Part shown: in pieces, positions 1 through 5,479 of the stretch | Numbering within the stretch: position 1 is the first letter of the stretch | Layout of the letters: each line of letters opens with the position of its first letter | Source of the DNA: Alphaproteobacteria bacterium UBA3002 | GTDB taxonomy: Bacteria; Pseudomonadota; Alphaproteobacteria; Rickettsiales; UBA3002 | NCBI GenBank assembly: GCA_002346425.1 | Contig: DDZS01000052.1 | Location: forward strand, 20,169 to 26,313 | Direction of reading: 5' to 3' | Length of the DNA stretch: 6,145 nt | Made by a program: the position numbers and the translations under genes | Notes under the pieces: model-generated | What the model was told of the DNA's origin: nothing | Seen by the model: only the letters and a program-made list of their open reading frames with translations | Database searches by the model: none

Positions 1-37
1 TTGAATCCGGCGCGTCTACCAATTCCACCACCGAGGC
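1..37 (-). tRNA. tRNA-Leu(CAA), 5' half, cut by the window edge
   Basis: Read on the minus strand from position 37, the sequence has a 7-nt acceptor strand GCCTCGG, then TG, a D arm with GTG pairing CGC around AATTGGTAGA, a linker G, an anticodon-stem strand CCGGA, and loop bases TTCAA. The TGGTGGAATTGGTAGACGC block is typical of bacterial leucine tRNAs. The anticodon is CAA, complementary to positions 3-1, so the window ends exactly at the last anticodon base. The 3' half, including the long variable arm expected of tRNA-Leu, lies outside. This tRNA reads UUG codons. The 5' end at 37 is set by comparison with known leucine tRNAs. Confidence 0.9.
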
Positions 38-50
38 ATGCGACGCTTAC

Positions 51-79
51 GCTTTAGCGGCCCGCCGCTTCCACGTCAA
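51..79 (-). promoter_or_regulatory. Candidate promoter for tRNA-Leu
   Basis: On the minus strand, TTGACG (79-74) stands 17 bp before TAAAGC (56-51), about 13 bp upstream of the tRNA 5' end. The -35 box matches the consensus at 5 of 6 bases; the -10 box is weak. The spacer contains a GC-rich inverted repeat, AGCGG and CCGCT around CCCG (56-69). Position and spacing fit a tRNA promoter. This is a call by eye only. Confidence 0.45.
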
Positions 80-120
80 TGCCTATTGCAGACAAAGCGC
101 GAGAAGGGTAGACTGCCGCC

Positions 121-636
121 ATGCCGCATGCTTTCGCCACGCTCGCCCAACGCCCGTTGGCGCTTCCAATGATTTTAATGGATCTGGCGATTCTACCGCT
201 CGCGGTAGCCTTGACCGGCCAATATGTCTATGGCCTGCATCCCTGTGAGCTATGTATCTGGCAGCGTGTGCCCTATGTGCTGTTGCTAGTGCTCGGGTCG
301 GTTGCAGCATTGGTCCATAAACGTCCGCACTGGATACGTCGCTTATTGCAAGCAGCGGTATTATTGCTAATCGTAGAAGCAGGCATTGCATTCTATCATG
401 TCGGGGTAGAACAACATTGGTGGGCATCGGCCACAGGCTGTAGTGGCGGGGGCGCAAGCGCCGGGTCGCTCGACGAATTAAAAGCACAGATTTTTGCCCA
501 ACCTATCGTCGCGTGCGATCAGCCGGAATTTATTTTTCTCGGCTTGTCCATGGCAGCGTGGAACCTTATCTATGCTCTAGGAGCACTAGTATTTACAATC
601 GGATTGGAGCGTTGGTATGCCACTGCCCGGAGATAA
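121..636 (+). CDS. dsbB: DsbB-family disulfide bond formation protein
   Basis: Inner-membrane quinone reductase that reoxidises the periplasmic thiol oxidase DsbA and passes the electrons to ubiquinone. The 171 residues match the usual DsbB length. Hydrophobic segments lie near residues 15-33, 48-65, 74-93 and 138-160, giving the expected four helices. The first periplasmic loop carries PCELC (C42, C45) followed by WQR, whose R49 matches the quinone-site arginine of E. coli DsbB (R48). The second loop carries the other redox pair, C107 and C132. All four catalytic cysteines are therefore present. The start is bounded by an in-frame TAG at 109-111. An AGAAGGG stretch at 102-108 may be the ribosome binding site, though its 12-nt spacing is long. 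A weak TTGCAG / TAGACT pair (86-91, 109-114) would place transcription almost at the ATG, so leader length is unclear. The 3' end overlaps coq7 by 20 bp. Confidence 0.93.
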   Translation: MPHAFATLAQRPLALPMILMDLAILPLAVALTGQYVYGLHPCELCIWQRVPYVLLLVLGSVAALVHKRPHWIRRLLQAAVLLLIVEAGIAFYHVGVEQHWWASATGCSGGGASAGSLDELKAQIFAQPIVACDQPEFIFLGLSMAAWNLIYALGALVFTIGLERWYATARR

Positions 637-1150
637 AACGCGCCGAGAGGTGCTGGATGAAGTATTGCGCGTCAATCATGCTGGCGAGTTGGGGGCACAA
701 CAGATATACCGTGGCCAGCTAGCCATTCTCGGCAAGTCCGAGACGGGGCCGATTTTACAGGAAATGCTCGAACAAGAGCAGGGGCATCTCGCCAAATTCG
801 AAGAGTTAATAACGCAACACCAAACACGCCCCACGGCCTTACTCCCTTTTTGGCGAGCGGCGGGCTTTGCGCTGGGCGCGGGTACGGCGCTTTTAGGCAA
901 AGAGGCGGCGATGGCGTGTACGGTAGCCGTTGAGACAGTGATCGCAGAGCATTACCAATCGCAGATCGATACGTTGGATGAGACGGATTCAGAATTAAAA
1001 GCCACCTTAACACAATTTCGGGCCGAAGAATTAGAACACCACGACATCGGCTTGGAAGAGGGCGCCGAACAATCGCCCTTATATGGGTTGCTTAGTGAGG
1101 TGGTTCAGGCGGGATGTCGCGCAGCGATTGCGGTTGCAAAAAAGGTCTAA
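617..1150 (+). CDS. coq7: Demethoxyubiquinone hydroxylase, Coq7 family
   Basis: Ferritin-like diiron monooxygenase that hydroxylates demethoxyubiquinone late in ubiquinone synthesis, acting at the inner face of the membrane. All six expected iron ligands are visible: E24 in NHAGELGA, E54 and H57 in EQEQGH, E106 in AVETVIAEHY, and E138 and H141 in EELEHH. Their order and spacing match Coq7/CAT5 proteins, and 177 residues is a normal length for the bacterial form. The LPFWRAAGFALGAGTALLG stretch (75-94) is the hydrophobic helix of the family. The ATG lies inside the end of dsbB, with GGAG at 606-609, 7 nt upstream, supporting this start. The overlap implies co-transcription and probably translational coupling with DsbB, an enzyme that consumes the quinone whose synthesis Coq7 supports. 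UbiF, a flavin enzyme doing the same step in E. coli, is unrelated in sequence. Confidence 0.95.
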   Translation: MPLPGDKTRREVLDEVLRVNHAGELGAQQIYRGQLAILGKSETGPILQEMLEQEQGHLAKFEELITQHQTRPTALLPFWRAAGFALGAGTALLGKEAAMACTVAVETVIAEHYQSQIDTLDETDSELKATLTQFRAEELEHHDIGLEEGAEQSPLYGLLSEVVQAGCRAAIAVAKKV

Positions 1151-1218
1151 GCAGCACAACCATAACGTATTTTTAATTTAATTCTAAGATATTAGCGGAT
1201 ATTTCCTGTAATTTCCAT

Positions 1219-1247
1219 TTGTCTTGTGTGAATAGATGTGATATACA
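1219..1247 (+). promoter_or_regulatory. Candidate promoter for the 1282-3117 gene group
   Basis: TTGTCT (1219-1224) and TATACA (1242-1247) are separated by 17 bp; each matches the sigma-70 consensus at four of six positions. The surrounding 1151-1281 gap is AT-rich and contains no strong terminator hairpin after coq7, so read-through from dsbB-coq7 is also possible. Transcription from here would begin near 1254, which favours the ATG at 1282 over a TTG at 1219 as the start of the next ORF. Confidence 0.35.
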
Positions 1248-1250
1248 CAT
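1236..1250. repeat. Inverted repeat over the candidate -10 box
   Basis: ATGTG and CACAT form a perfect 5-bp inverted repeat around ATATA, covering the putative -10 element. The placement suits a repressor operator, but no regulator can be named and repeats this short also occur by chance. Confidence 0.25.
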
Positions 1251-1281
1251 GTCTTCTATAAAAATAACAAGGCGGGCAAAT

Positions 1282-1437
1282 ATGGGTGAACTGGAAGTAT
1301 CGGGTGAACCACCAATCGATGAATTACTGAATGATCCAATCATGCAGATGTTACTGAATACCGGCGATATGACGCTGGACCGGTTGCGTCCGATGTTGGA
1401 TGAGATGACGGCGCGGATTTATCCCGAAGTCGCCTGA
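1282..1437 (+). CDS. Small protein of unknown function (51 aa)
   Basis: A short acidic ORF. From ATG 1282 it encodes 51 residues with a core PPIDELLNDPIMQMLLN, then GDMTLDRLRPMLDEM, and ends IYPEVA. It looks helical, with two amphipathic segments, and has no signal peptide, membrane helix or cysteine. I cannot assign a known domain. The D-P-I core followed by a short LRPML-type helix is loosely reminiscent of small uncharacterised alphaproteobacterial proteins, but that is an impression only. The start at 1282 is preferred because AAGG at 1269-1272 is 9 nt upstream. In-frame alternatives are ATG 1249 (62 aa) and TTG 1219 (72 aa), the latter falling in the candidate promoter. A gap of 53 bp separates it from the methyltransferase gene, so co-transcription is likely. 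Confidence 0.6.
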   Translation: MGELEVSGEPPIDELLNDPIMQMLLNTGDMTLDRLRPMLDEMTARIYPEVA

Positions 1438-1487
1438 CAATCGTAATTCAGGCTTGGCAGCGTGCCGTTGCTATGGCATGGCCATAG
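1432..1487 (+). promoter_or_regulatory. Run of small hairpins leading into the methyltransferase gene
   Basis: Three inverted repeats follow one another: GCCTGA / TCAGGC (1432-1437, 1448-1453), which includes the stop of the small ORF; GGCA / TGCC (1456-1459, 1463-1466); and CTATGGC / GCCATAG with a 3-nt loop (1471-1477, 1481-1487), ending 3 nt before the ATG at 1491. CGTGCC (1461-1466) can also pair with GGCATG (1475-1480, one G-U), which would exclude the last two stems. No T-run follows any stem, so these do not look like intrinsic terminators. No Shine-Dalgarno sequence is seen before 1491. Structured control of translation is possible but unproven. Confidence 0.3.
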
Positions 1488-1490
1488 TCT

Positions 1491-2033
1491 ATGGCGGACG
1501 CATTCACACTTGAATTGGTAGCCGGGGCGAAAAGCTTTGGCGATGCCTCGCATCCTTCGACGCAAGGGGCGCTCCATATCCTTGAAACACTGACATCCAT
1601 CCGCGGTATGCAGTCTGTCTTAGATATGGGCTGTGGCTCTGGCATCTTAGCGCTGACGGCAGCCTATCAATGGCATGTGCCGGTACTGGCTTGCGACATC
1701 GAACGCGAAGCTGTCGCCTCCTGTACTGCCAATGCCCAACATAACAAGCTCGACGCGCTCGTCACGGCACTACACAGTGACGGATACTCGCATCGGACCA
1801 TAGAAAATTCTGCCCCCTTCGATCTGATCCTGGCTAATTTGCTGGCAGACCTTCATCTGGAAATGGCCGTTGATGCAGTCAAACATCTGGCGGATGAGGG
1901 GCTTATTGTGCTTTCAGGCATTCTGCGATGGCGTAGCGAAGAAATCATAGAAAGTTACCGCCAACTGGGGATGCAGCTAATTCAGAAAGCGACCATTGGC
2001 GACTGGACTACTTTATTAATGCAACGCCAATGA
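1491..2033 (+). CDS. PrmA-like SAM-dependent methyltransferase, catalytic domain only
   Basis: Class I (Rossmann-fold) methyltransferase most like the C-terminal half of PrmA, the ribosomal protein L11 lysine methyltransferase (COG2264). Residues 16-28 (FGDASHPSTQGAL) align with the PrmA FGTGHHxTT loop. Motif I is VLDMGCGSGILAL (43-55) and the SAM-ribose acidic residue is D69 in ACDIE. FDLILANLLADLH (110-122) matches the PrmA motif IV region, and GLIVLSGIL plus GDWTTLLM match its C-terminal strands. PrmA is usually near 290 residues; this protein has 180 and lacks the N-terminal substrate-binding domain. The upstream DNA does not encode it either, since an in-frame TAG at 1485-1487 blocks extension. 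The substrate may therefore not be L11. The start at ATG 1491 has no visible Shine-Dalgarno sequence. The stop overlaps the next start as ATGA. The fold is certain; the substrate is unknown. Confidence 0.85.
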   Translation: MADAFTLELVAGAKSFGDASHPSTQGALHILETLTSIRGMQSVLDMGCGSGILALTAAYQWHVPVLACDIEREAVASCTANAQHNKLDALVTALHSDGYSHRTIENSAPFDLILANLLADLHLEMAVDAVKHLADEGLIVLSGILRWRSEEIIESYRQLGMQLIQKATIGDWTTLLMQRQ

Positions 2034-2221
2034 CCCGTCACATCGAAACCGTCAAAGGCCATCGGTTACCGGCTCCGCGTCTGACCCGCACCGCCTGGCG
2101 ATTAATTGTTTTGCTCCTTATCCTTCCTTTTTTGTTGTTCTTAGGAGCACTGGATTTGGTGTTTTATGCCATCGCGCATTACGCTTTCGAGCACTGTTAC
2201 GGCATTGAGTGCTGGTTATGA
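2030..2221 (+). CDS. Small single-helix membrane protein, unknown function
   Basis: Encodes 63 residues: a basic N-terminus (about 1-23, rich in R, K, H and P), one strong hydrophobic segment near 24-49 (IVLLLILPFLLFLGALDLVF), and a short tail with two cysteines, C56 and C61, as CYGIEC. The positive N-terminus favours a cytoplasmic N-terminus, which would put the cysteine pair on the periplasmic side; this orientation is inferred. There is no lipobox or clear signal-peptidase site. The start ATG overlaps the methyltransferase stop (ATGA at 2030-2033), and its own TGA overlaps the next ATG (2218-2221). Being locked between two coupled genes, with a recognisable membrane topology, supports a real gene despite the size and lack of a Shine-Dalgarno sequence. 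No family is assigned. Confidence 0.75.
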   Translation: MTRHIETVKGHRLPAPRLTRTAWRLIVLLLILPFLLFLGALDLVFYAIAHYAFEHCYGIECWL

Positions 2222-3117
2222 TTGAGGTCATATGGGACCAGTCCACCGCCAAGGCATGGCAAGGATATTACGAACTGGCGACATATGCCGCGTTCCAGCA
2301 GCATTGGGCCTATGGCTCGCTCATAACTGCTGCTGGCGGCACCTGTCATCGCGCGGTGATTAAATATGACGGGCAAGTGGTAGCGCTAGCCCAAATCAGT
2401 GTACGGCGCCGAATTGGATTTTTGCGTATCGGTTTATGTATGCGCGGCCCGGTATGGTTGGCCCCTCTGGACGAGACACATAAAGCCACTATCTACGAGG
2501 CGCTCCGTGCTACCTGCCCGATATCTAAACCGCGCCTTATGCTCTGGATGCCGGAAAAGGATGGAGGGATAGCGTCGCGCCATCAGGTAATTAGCCCTTA
2601 TCATACGGTGATGTGGTCCTTGCAGCCAGCGTTGGAAACAATACAGGCCGCAATGGATCAGAAGTGGCGCAACCGACTCACTCGTGCCGGTGACACCATG
2701 CGCGTCAAAGAGCTTGGAGCACGGGATTATCAGTGGTTGTTGCAAGAAGAGGCCGATCAGTCGCGCCGAATTGGCTATAGTGGTATCTCACCGCAACTCA
2801 TTCCTTATTGGCAGGTGGAAACTGGGAAGCAGGGATTATTGATTCTGGCGGCTGAGCTGACGGGAGAGCGGGTGGCTGGCATTATTTGTCTGATTCACGG
2901 GCATAGTGCTACATATCAGATTGGCTGGAGCAGCCCGGAAGGCAAAGCCCATAACGCGCATAACCTTTTGCTCTGGCAGGCGGTGAAACGCTTGAAGGCT
3001 CGTGGTATCCACCAGTTTGATTTAGGCGGTATCAATACCGAAGATGCGGCTGGCATCGCACGATTTAAAATAGGAACCGGGGGGCAGGTCGTGAGCCTTC
3101 CCGGCACTTACTGGTAG
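2218..3117 (+). CDS. FemAB-like / GNAT-fold acyltransferase
   Basis: Protein of 299 residues with features of the FemAB/FemX superfamily, tandem GNAT folds that transfer amino acids from aminoacyl-tRNA, or other acyl groups, often onto peptidoglycan precursors. Visible hallmarks are KWRNRLTRA (149-157), a second-domain core LTGERVAGIICLIHG (214-228), then YQIGWSSPEG, LLLWQAVKRLKARG (250-263), and the C-terminal signature FDLGGINTEDAAGIARFKIG (267-286) followed by TGG, close to the usual D-x-GG...G-x-x-RFK-x-G-x-GG. No signal peptide or membrane helix is seen, so it is probably cytoplasmic. ATG 2218 is chosen because it overlaps the previous stop as ATGA; a GTG at 2209 in the same frame is less likely. 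It ends 3 bp from the convergent M23 peptidase gene. The family is well supported. Donor and acceptor are unknown, and an N-acetyltransferase or exopolysaccharide-related role is equally open. Confidence 0.75.
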   Translation: MIEVIWDQSTAKAWQGYYELATYAAFQQHWAYGSLITAAGGTCHRAVIKYDGQVVALAQISVRRRIGFLRIGLCMRGPVWLAPLDETHKATIYEALRATCPISKPRLMLWMPEKDGGIASRHQVISPYHTVMWSLQPALETIQAAMDQKWRNRLTRAGDTMRVKELGARDYQWLLQEEADQSRRIGYSGISPQLIPYWQVETGKQGLLILAAELTGERVAGIICLIHGHSATYQIGWSSPEGKAHNAHNLLLWQAVKRLKARGIHQFDLGGINTEDAAGIARFKIGTGGQVVSLPGTYW

Positions 3118-3120
3118 AAG

Positions 3121-4743
3121 CTATTGCGCCGAAGCCATGCGGGTATTGGTTTTCATCATGCCCGCGACTTGCTGTTTAATGCGGCTAATTTCACGTTTAA
3201 ATTCAGCAAGTTCAGTGCCCTTTAACTCACGCCCGGCTTTGAATTTTTCGCCCAGCGGGTTTACTTTGCTACCGTTTTTAATCACTTCGTAATGCAGGTG
3301 CGGCCCGGTAGAGCGGCCAGTGGTGCCAACATAGCCAATGACATCGCCTTGCTTCACGCGTTTGCCCACCGACATGCCGCGGCCAAATTTGCTCATATGC
3401 GCATAGGCAGATTGATAGGTGCCATTATGTTTGATCTGGATGTAATTGCCATAGCCGCCTTTGCGGCCTTTGAATGCGATCACCCCATCACCGGAAGCAT
3501 AGATCGGCGTACCCGTGCGCGCCGCAAAATCGGTGCCGGTATGTAGTTTGCTGTAGCCTAAAATCGGGTGTTTGCGATAGCCGAAGCTGGAAGAGATACG
3601 CGCGCCGTCAATCGGCGTTTTCAGAAGTGCTTTACGGACACTTTCGCCATTTTCATTGAAGAAATCGGCGGATCCGTCTTTGTCTTCGAACCGATAAATC
3701 GAAATGGGCTCGCCGCGCAATTTGAGCTCGGCATAAAAGATTTTGCCATAACCCGCCGCTTCGCCATCTTCGGTGGTCATTTTTTCAAATAACACTTCCA
3801 TCTGATCGCCGCGCTGAATCTGACGCTGGAAATCGACATCATAACTATAGGCCTTCACCATTTCCGCTAGCACGCCATTCGGTACGCCATGATCATAGCC
3901 GGTTTCAAACAGACTATTAGTAATTGTACCGCCAGCATAGGTGACTTCAGGCGTTAATTCCTTTTGTTCTTTAGCGACATGAAAACTATCGTCTTCCTCG
4001 CGATTTAGCATAACGCTTTCAATTTTGTTCAAAGAAACTGCGATCTGACTGATATTGCGTTTCGCTTCGTCATTTTCCGGCGATAGGGTCACGGCGATAT
4101 CTTGACCGATACGCAATTTACGCGGGTCATAGGTTTTTTTCATCGCGGCGACGGCCTGCATCGCCTCATCATATCCCACGCCCACATTGGTCAGCATATT
4201 AAGCATCGTGTCGCCTTTACCAACGGTCAAAGTCAGTTTTTGTGCTACTTGAGCAAGCACATGCGCACGGGAATTTTCGGCGAGGGAGGCGATAACTTCT
4301 TCAGTCATCACAGGCTCAGGAGCAGTTTTTGCAGCGATTTTCTCTGCTTTTTCAACGATACTGGCTTGTTCGCTTTCTTCGCTGCCAAATAATCCGCTAA
4401 ACCATGATGTCGCGGGCTCAGTCACGGCTTCTGCCATTTCGAGAGAGGTATCAACCAGCGATTCGGTTGAGATGATAACGGGTTGCGCTGCAACGGCGGC
4501 TTCTTTCGGTGCGGAGGCGGTCAACACAGTTTTGGGTGCTTCAGAAGGCTCCATCACGGCCACTTGCATCACTTGTGCCGCACCAAAATCCAAAAGCATC
4601 GAGGCGCAAAGCCCGAAGACTGAGCCCATCATAAACCAGTTAAAACGAATATTATTGATACTTTTGGATTGTTTGGAAGCCGCGTATTGACGCGGATAAC
4701 GGACATAAGACGATGGGGTTTTCATCGTGGTCGTAGCAAACAT
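3121..4743 (-). CDS. Membrane-anchored M23 (LytM/MepM-like) murein endopeptidase
   Basis: Predicted zinc endopeptidase that cleaves peptide cross-links of peptidoglycan in the periplasm. Domains in order: a basic cytoplasmic N-terminus (1-34), one membrane anchor (about 35-56), an Ala/Glu/Ser/Val-rich linker (57-160), a LysM-like segment (170-220, starting LTLTVGKGDTM and ending RIGQDIAVTL), a MepM-like intermediate domain (about 265-375), the M23 domain (380-498) and a basic helical tail (499-540). Active-site residues are complete: H401 and D405 (HTGTD), H449 (YAHM), and H482 and H484 (PHLH), with GRSTGPHLHYE strongly conserved. The architecture resembles E. coli MepM (YebA, about 440 residues) plus a longer linker. 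The start ATG is supported by a GGAAGAGG stretch just upstream. The missing signal-peptidase site suggests an uncleaved anchor. The orthologous group is not proven. Confidence 0.92.
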   Translation of the reverse strand: MFATTTMKTPSSYVRYPRQYAASKQSKSINNIRFNWFMMGSVFGLCASMLLDFGAAQVMQVAVMEPSEAPKTVLTASAPKEAAVAAQPVIISTESLVDTSLEMAEAVTEPATSWFSGLFGSEESEQASIVEKAEKIAAKTAPEPVMTEEVIASLAENSRAHVLAQVAQKLTLTVGKGDTMLNMLTNVGVGYDEAMQAVAAMKKTYDPRKLRIGQDIAVTLSPENDEAKRNISQIAVSLNKIESVMLNREEDDSFHVAKEQKELTPEVTYAGGTITNSLFETGYDHGVPNGVLAEMVKAYSYDVDFQRQIQRGDQMEVLFEKMTTEDGEAAGYGKIFYAELKLRGEPISIYRFEDKDGSADFFNENGESVRKALLKTPIDGARISSSFGYRKHPILGYSKLHTGTDFAARTGTPIYASGDGVIAFKGRKGGYGNYIQIKHNGTYQSAYAHMSKFGRGMSVGKRVKQGDVIGYVGTTGRSTGPHLHYEVIKNGSKVNPLGEKFKAGRELKGTELAEFKREISRIKQQVAGMMKTNTRMASAQ

Positions 4744-4774
4744 AGAACCTCTTCCATTTTGTTCTGTGCTTGCC

Positions 4775-4803
4775 CGTATAACGTTTTAATATTTTATTAC
4801 CAA
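4775..4803 (-). promoter_or_regulatory. Candidate promoter for the M23 peptidase gene
   Basis: On the minus strand TTGGTA (4803-4798) and TATACG (4780-4775) are 17 bp apart, each matching the consensus at four of six positions. Transcription would begin near 4768, giving a leader of about 25 nt that includes the GGAAGAGG ribosome binding site. Confidence 0.4.
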
Positions 4804-4976
4804 ACAAAATGCGGGAGTGCTGGGGAGAATGCAAGACAAAATCTTGATCCAGCAGCATGTTTTTTACTCTTAAAACGCATAAATTTTCCATATGATAAGA
4901 AAAAGAGCGCTTTCTGCATAACCAACCTTTAGATAACTGCTTGTTTTTAAGTGGTTTTTATTCTTCATCTTTTGAC

Positions 4977-5005
4977 TTGACGGGAGCGTCCCCCCTCTCT
5001 ATGTT
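4977..5005 (+). promoter_or_regulatory. Probable main promoter of the str operon (rpsL-rpsG-fusA)
   Basis: TTGACG (4977-4982) and TATGTT (5000-5005) are 17 bp apart. Shifted by one base they read CTTGAC and CTATGT, close to the housekeeping promoter pattern seen in alphaproteobacteria. The spacer contains GACG-GGAG-CGTC (4979-4990), a short inverted repeat. The expected start near 5012 leaves a leader of about 83 nt before rpsL. This is the best promoter match in the window. Confidence 0.65.
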
Positions 5006-5094
5006 GCGGCTCCCTAACGAATAACACAAACGGCAAGTCTATTTATTCCTTGGTAAATTGTCGCTTGTAGTAAAGAGAAAAGGAAAGAAGGCGT

Positions 5095-5466
5095 ATGCCA
5101 ACGATCAATCAGCTCGTGCGCAAAGGGCGCACCCCGCAGGTGAAACGTAATAAAGTGCCGGCGATGCAAGCCTGCCCGCAAAAACGCGGCGTTTGCACCC
5201 GCGTTTACACCACGACCCCGAAAAAACCGAACTCCGCACTGCGTAAAGTAGCGCGTATTCGCCTAACGAATGGGTTTGAGGTGACTGCTTATATCCCCGG
5301 TGAAGGCCATAACCTGCAAGAACACAGTGTCGTGATGATTCGCGGCGGTCGTGTAAAGGATTTGCCCGGTGTGCGTTATCACATCATCCGCGGTACGCTC
5401 GATACCCAGGGCGTGAAAGATCGTAAACAGAACCGTTCGAAATACGGTGCGAAGCGTCCGAAGTAA
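5095..5466 (+). CDS. rpsL: 30S ribosomal protein S12
   Basis: Decoding-centre protein of the small subunit. At 123 residues it is full length and aligns along its whole length with known S12, including the conserved blocks CPQKRGVCTRVYTTTPKKPN, SALRKVARIRLTNGFEV, GEGHNLQEHSV and GGRVKDLPGVRYH. The lysines where streptomycin-resistance changes usually arise, K43 in TPKKPNS and K88 in GRVKDLP, are the wild-type residues. D89, the aspartate that RimO methylthiolates in E. coli, is present. The start follows a purine-rich AGGAAAGAAGG stretch (5081-5091). It is the first gene of the str operon here and has its own strong promoter. rpoC, which often precedes it in other bacteria, is not upstream. 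The leader may carry regulation, but I see no recognisable protein-binding structure in it. Confidence 0.99.
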   Translation: MPTINQLVRKGRTPQVKRNKVPAMQACPQKRGVCTRVYTTTPKKPNSALRKVARIRLTNGFEVTAYIPGEGHNLQEHSVVMIRGGRVKDLPGVRYHIIRGTLDTQGVKDRKQNRSKYGAKRPK

Positions 5467-5479
5467 GGAGTTATAGAAT

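Larger units (their letters stand above)
4744..5094. other. Divergent intergenic region between the M23 gene and rpsL
   Basis: This 351-bp AT-rich stretch separates the minus-strand peptidase gene from the plus-strand str operon. It holds candidate promoters for both (4775-4803 and 4977-5005) and the rpsL leader. A weak stem CAAGA / TCTTG with loop CAAAA lies at 4832-4846. Between about 4847 and 4970 I see no gene, RNA or strong repeat. Short ORFs on both strands here run into the M23 gene, have no ribosome binding site and resemble no protein. Confidence 0.6.

Noticed and set aside
56..69. GC-rich inverted repeat AGCGG / CCGCT as a possible terminator
   Set aside because: No T-run follows on either strand, and it lies in the spacer of the candidate tRNA promoter.
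83..487. Minus-strand ORF of 134 aa opposite dsbB
   Set aside because: Arg/His/Pro-rich translation typical of an antisense shadow; dsbB on the other strand has every family motif.
672..1013. Minus-strand ORFs opposite coq7
   Set aside because: Low-complexity Pro/Ser/Arg-rich translations without family features, covered by an unambiguous coq7.
1151..1210. Possible terminator after coq7
   Set aside because: The region is T-rich, but no stable GC-rich stem precedes the T-runs, so an intrinsic terminator is not supported.
4832..4846. CAAGA / TCTTG stem in the intergenic region
   Set aside because: A 5-bp AT-rich stem with no T-run and no gene end nearby is expected by chance.
4652..4891. Minus-strand ORF of 79 aa overlapping the start of the M23 gene
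   Set aside because: It is in another frame from the M23 gene, covers that gene's promoter and N-terminus, has no ribosome binding site and resembles no protein.
4669..4932. Plus-strand ORF of 87 aa in the intergenic region before rpsL
   Set aside because: Begins inside the antisense of the M23 gene, ends before the rpsL promoter, and lacks a ribosome binding site and recognisable motifs.
5095..5466. Possible streptomycin-resistance variant in rpsL
   Set aside because: K43 and K88 are both the wild-type lysines, so no known resistance change is present at these positions.
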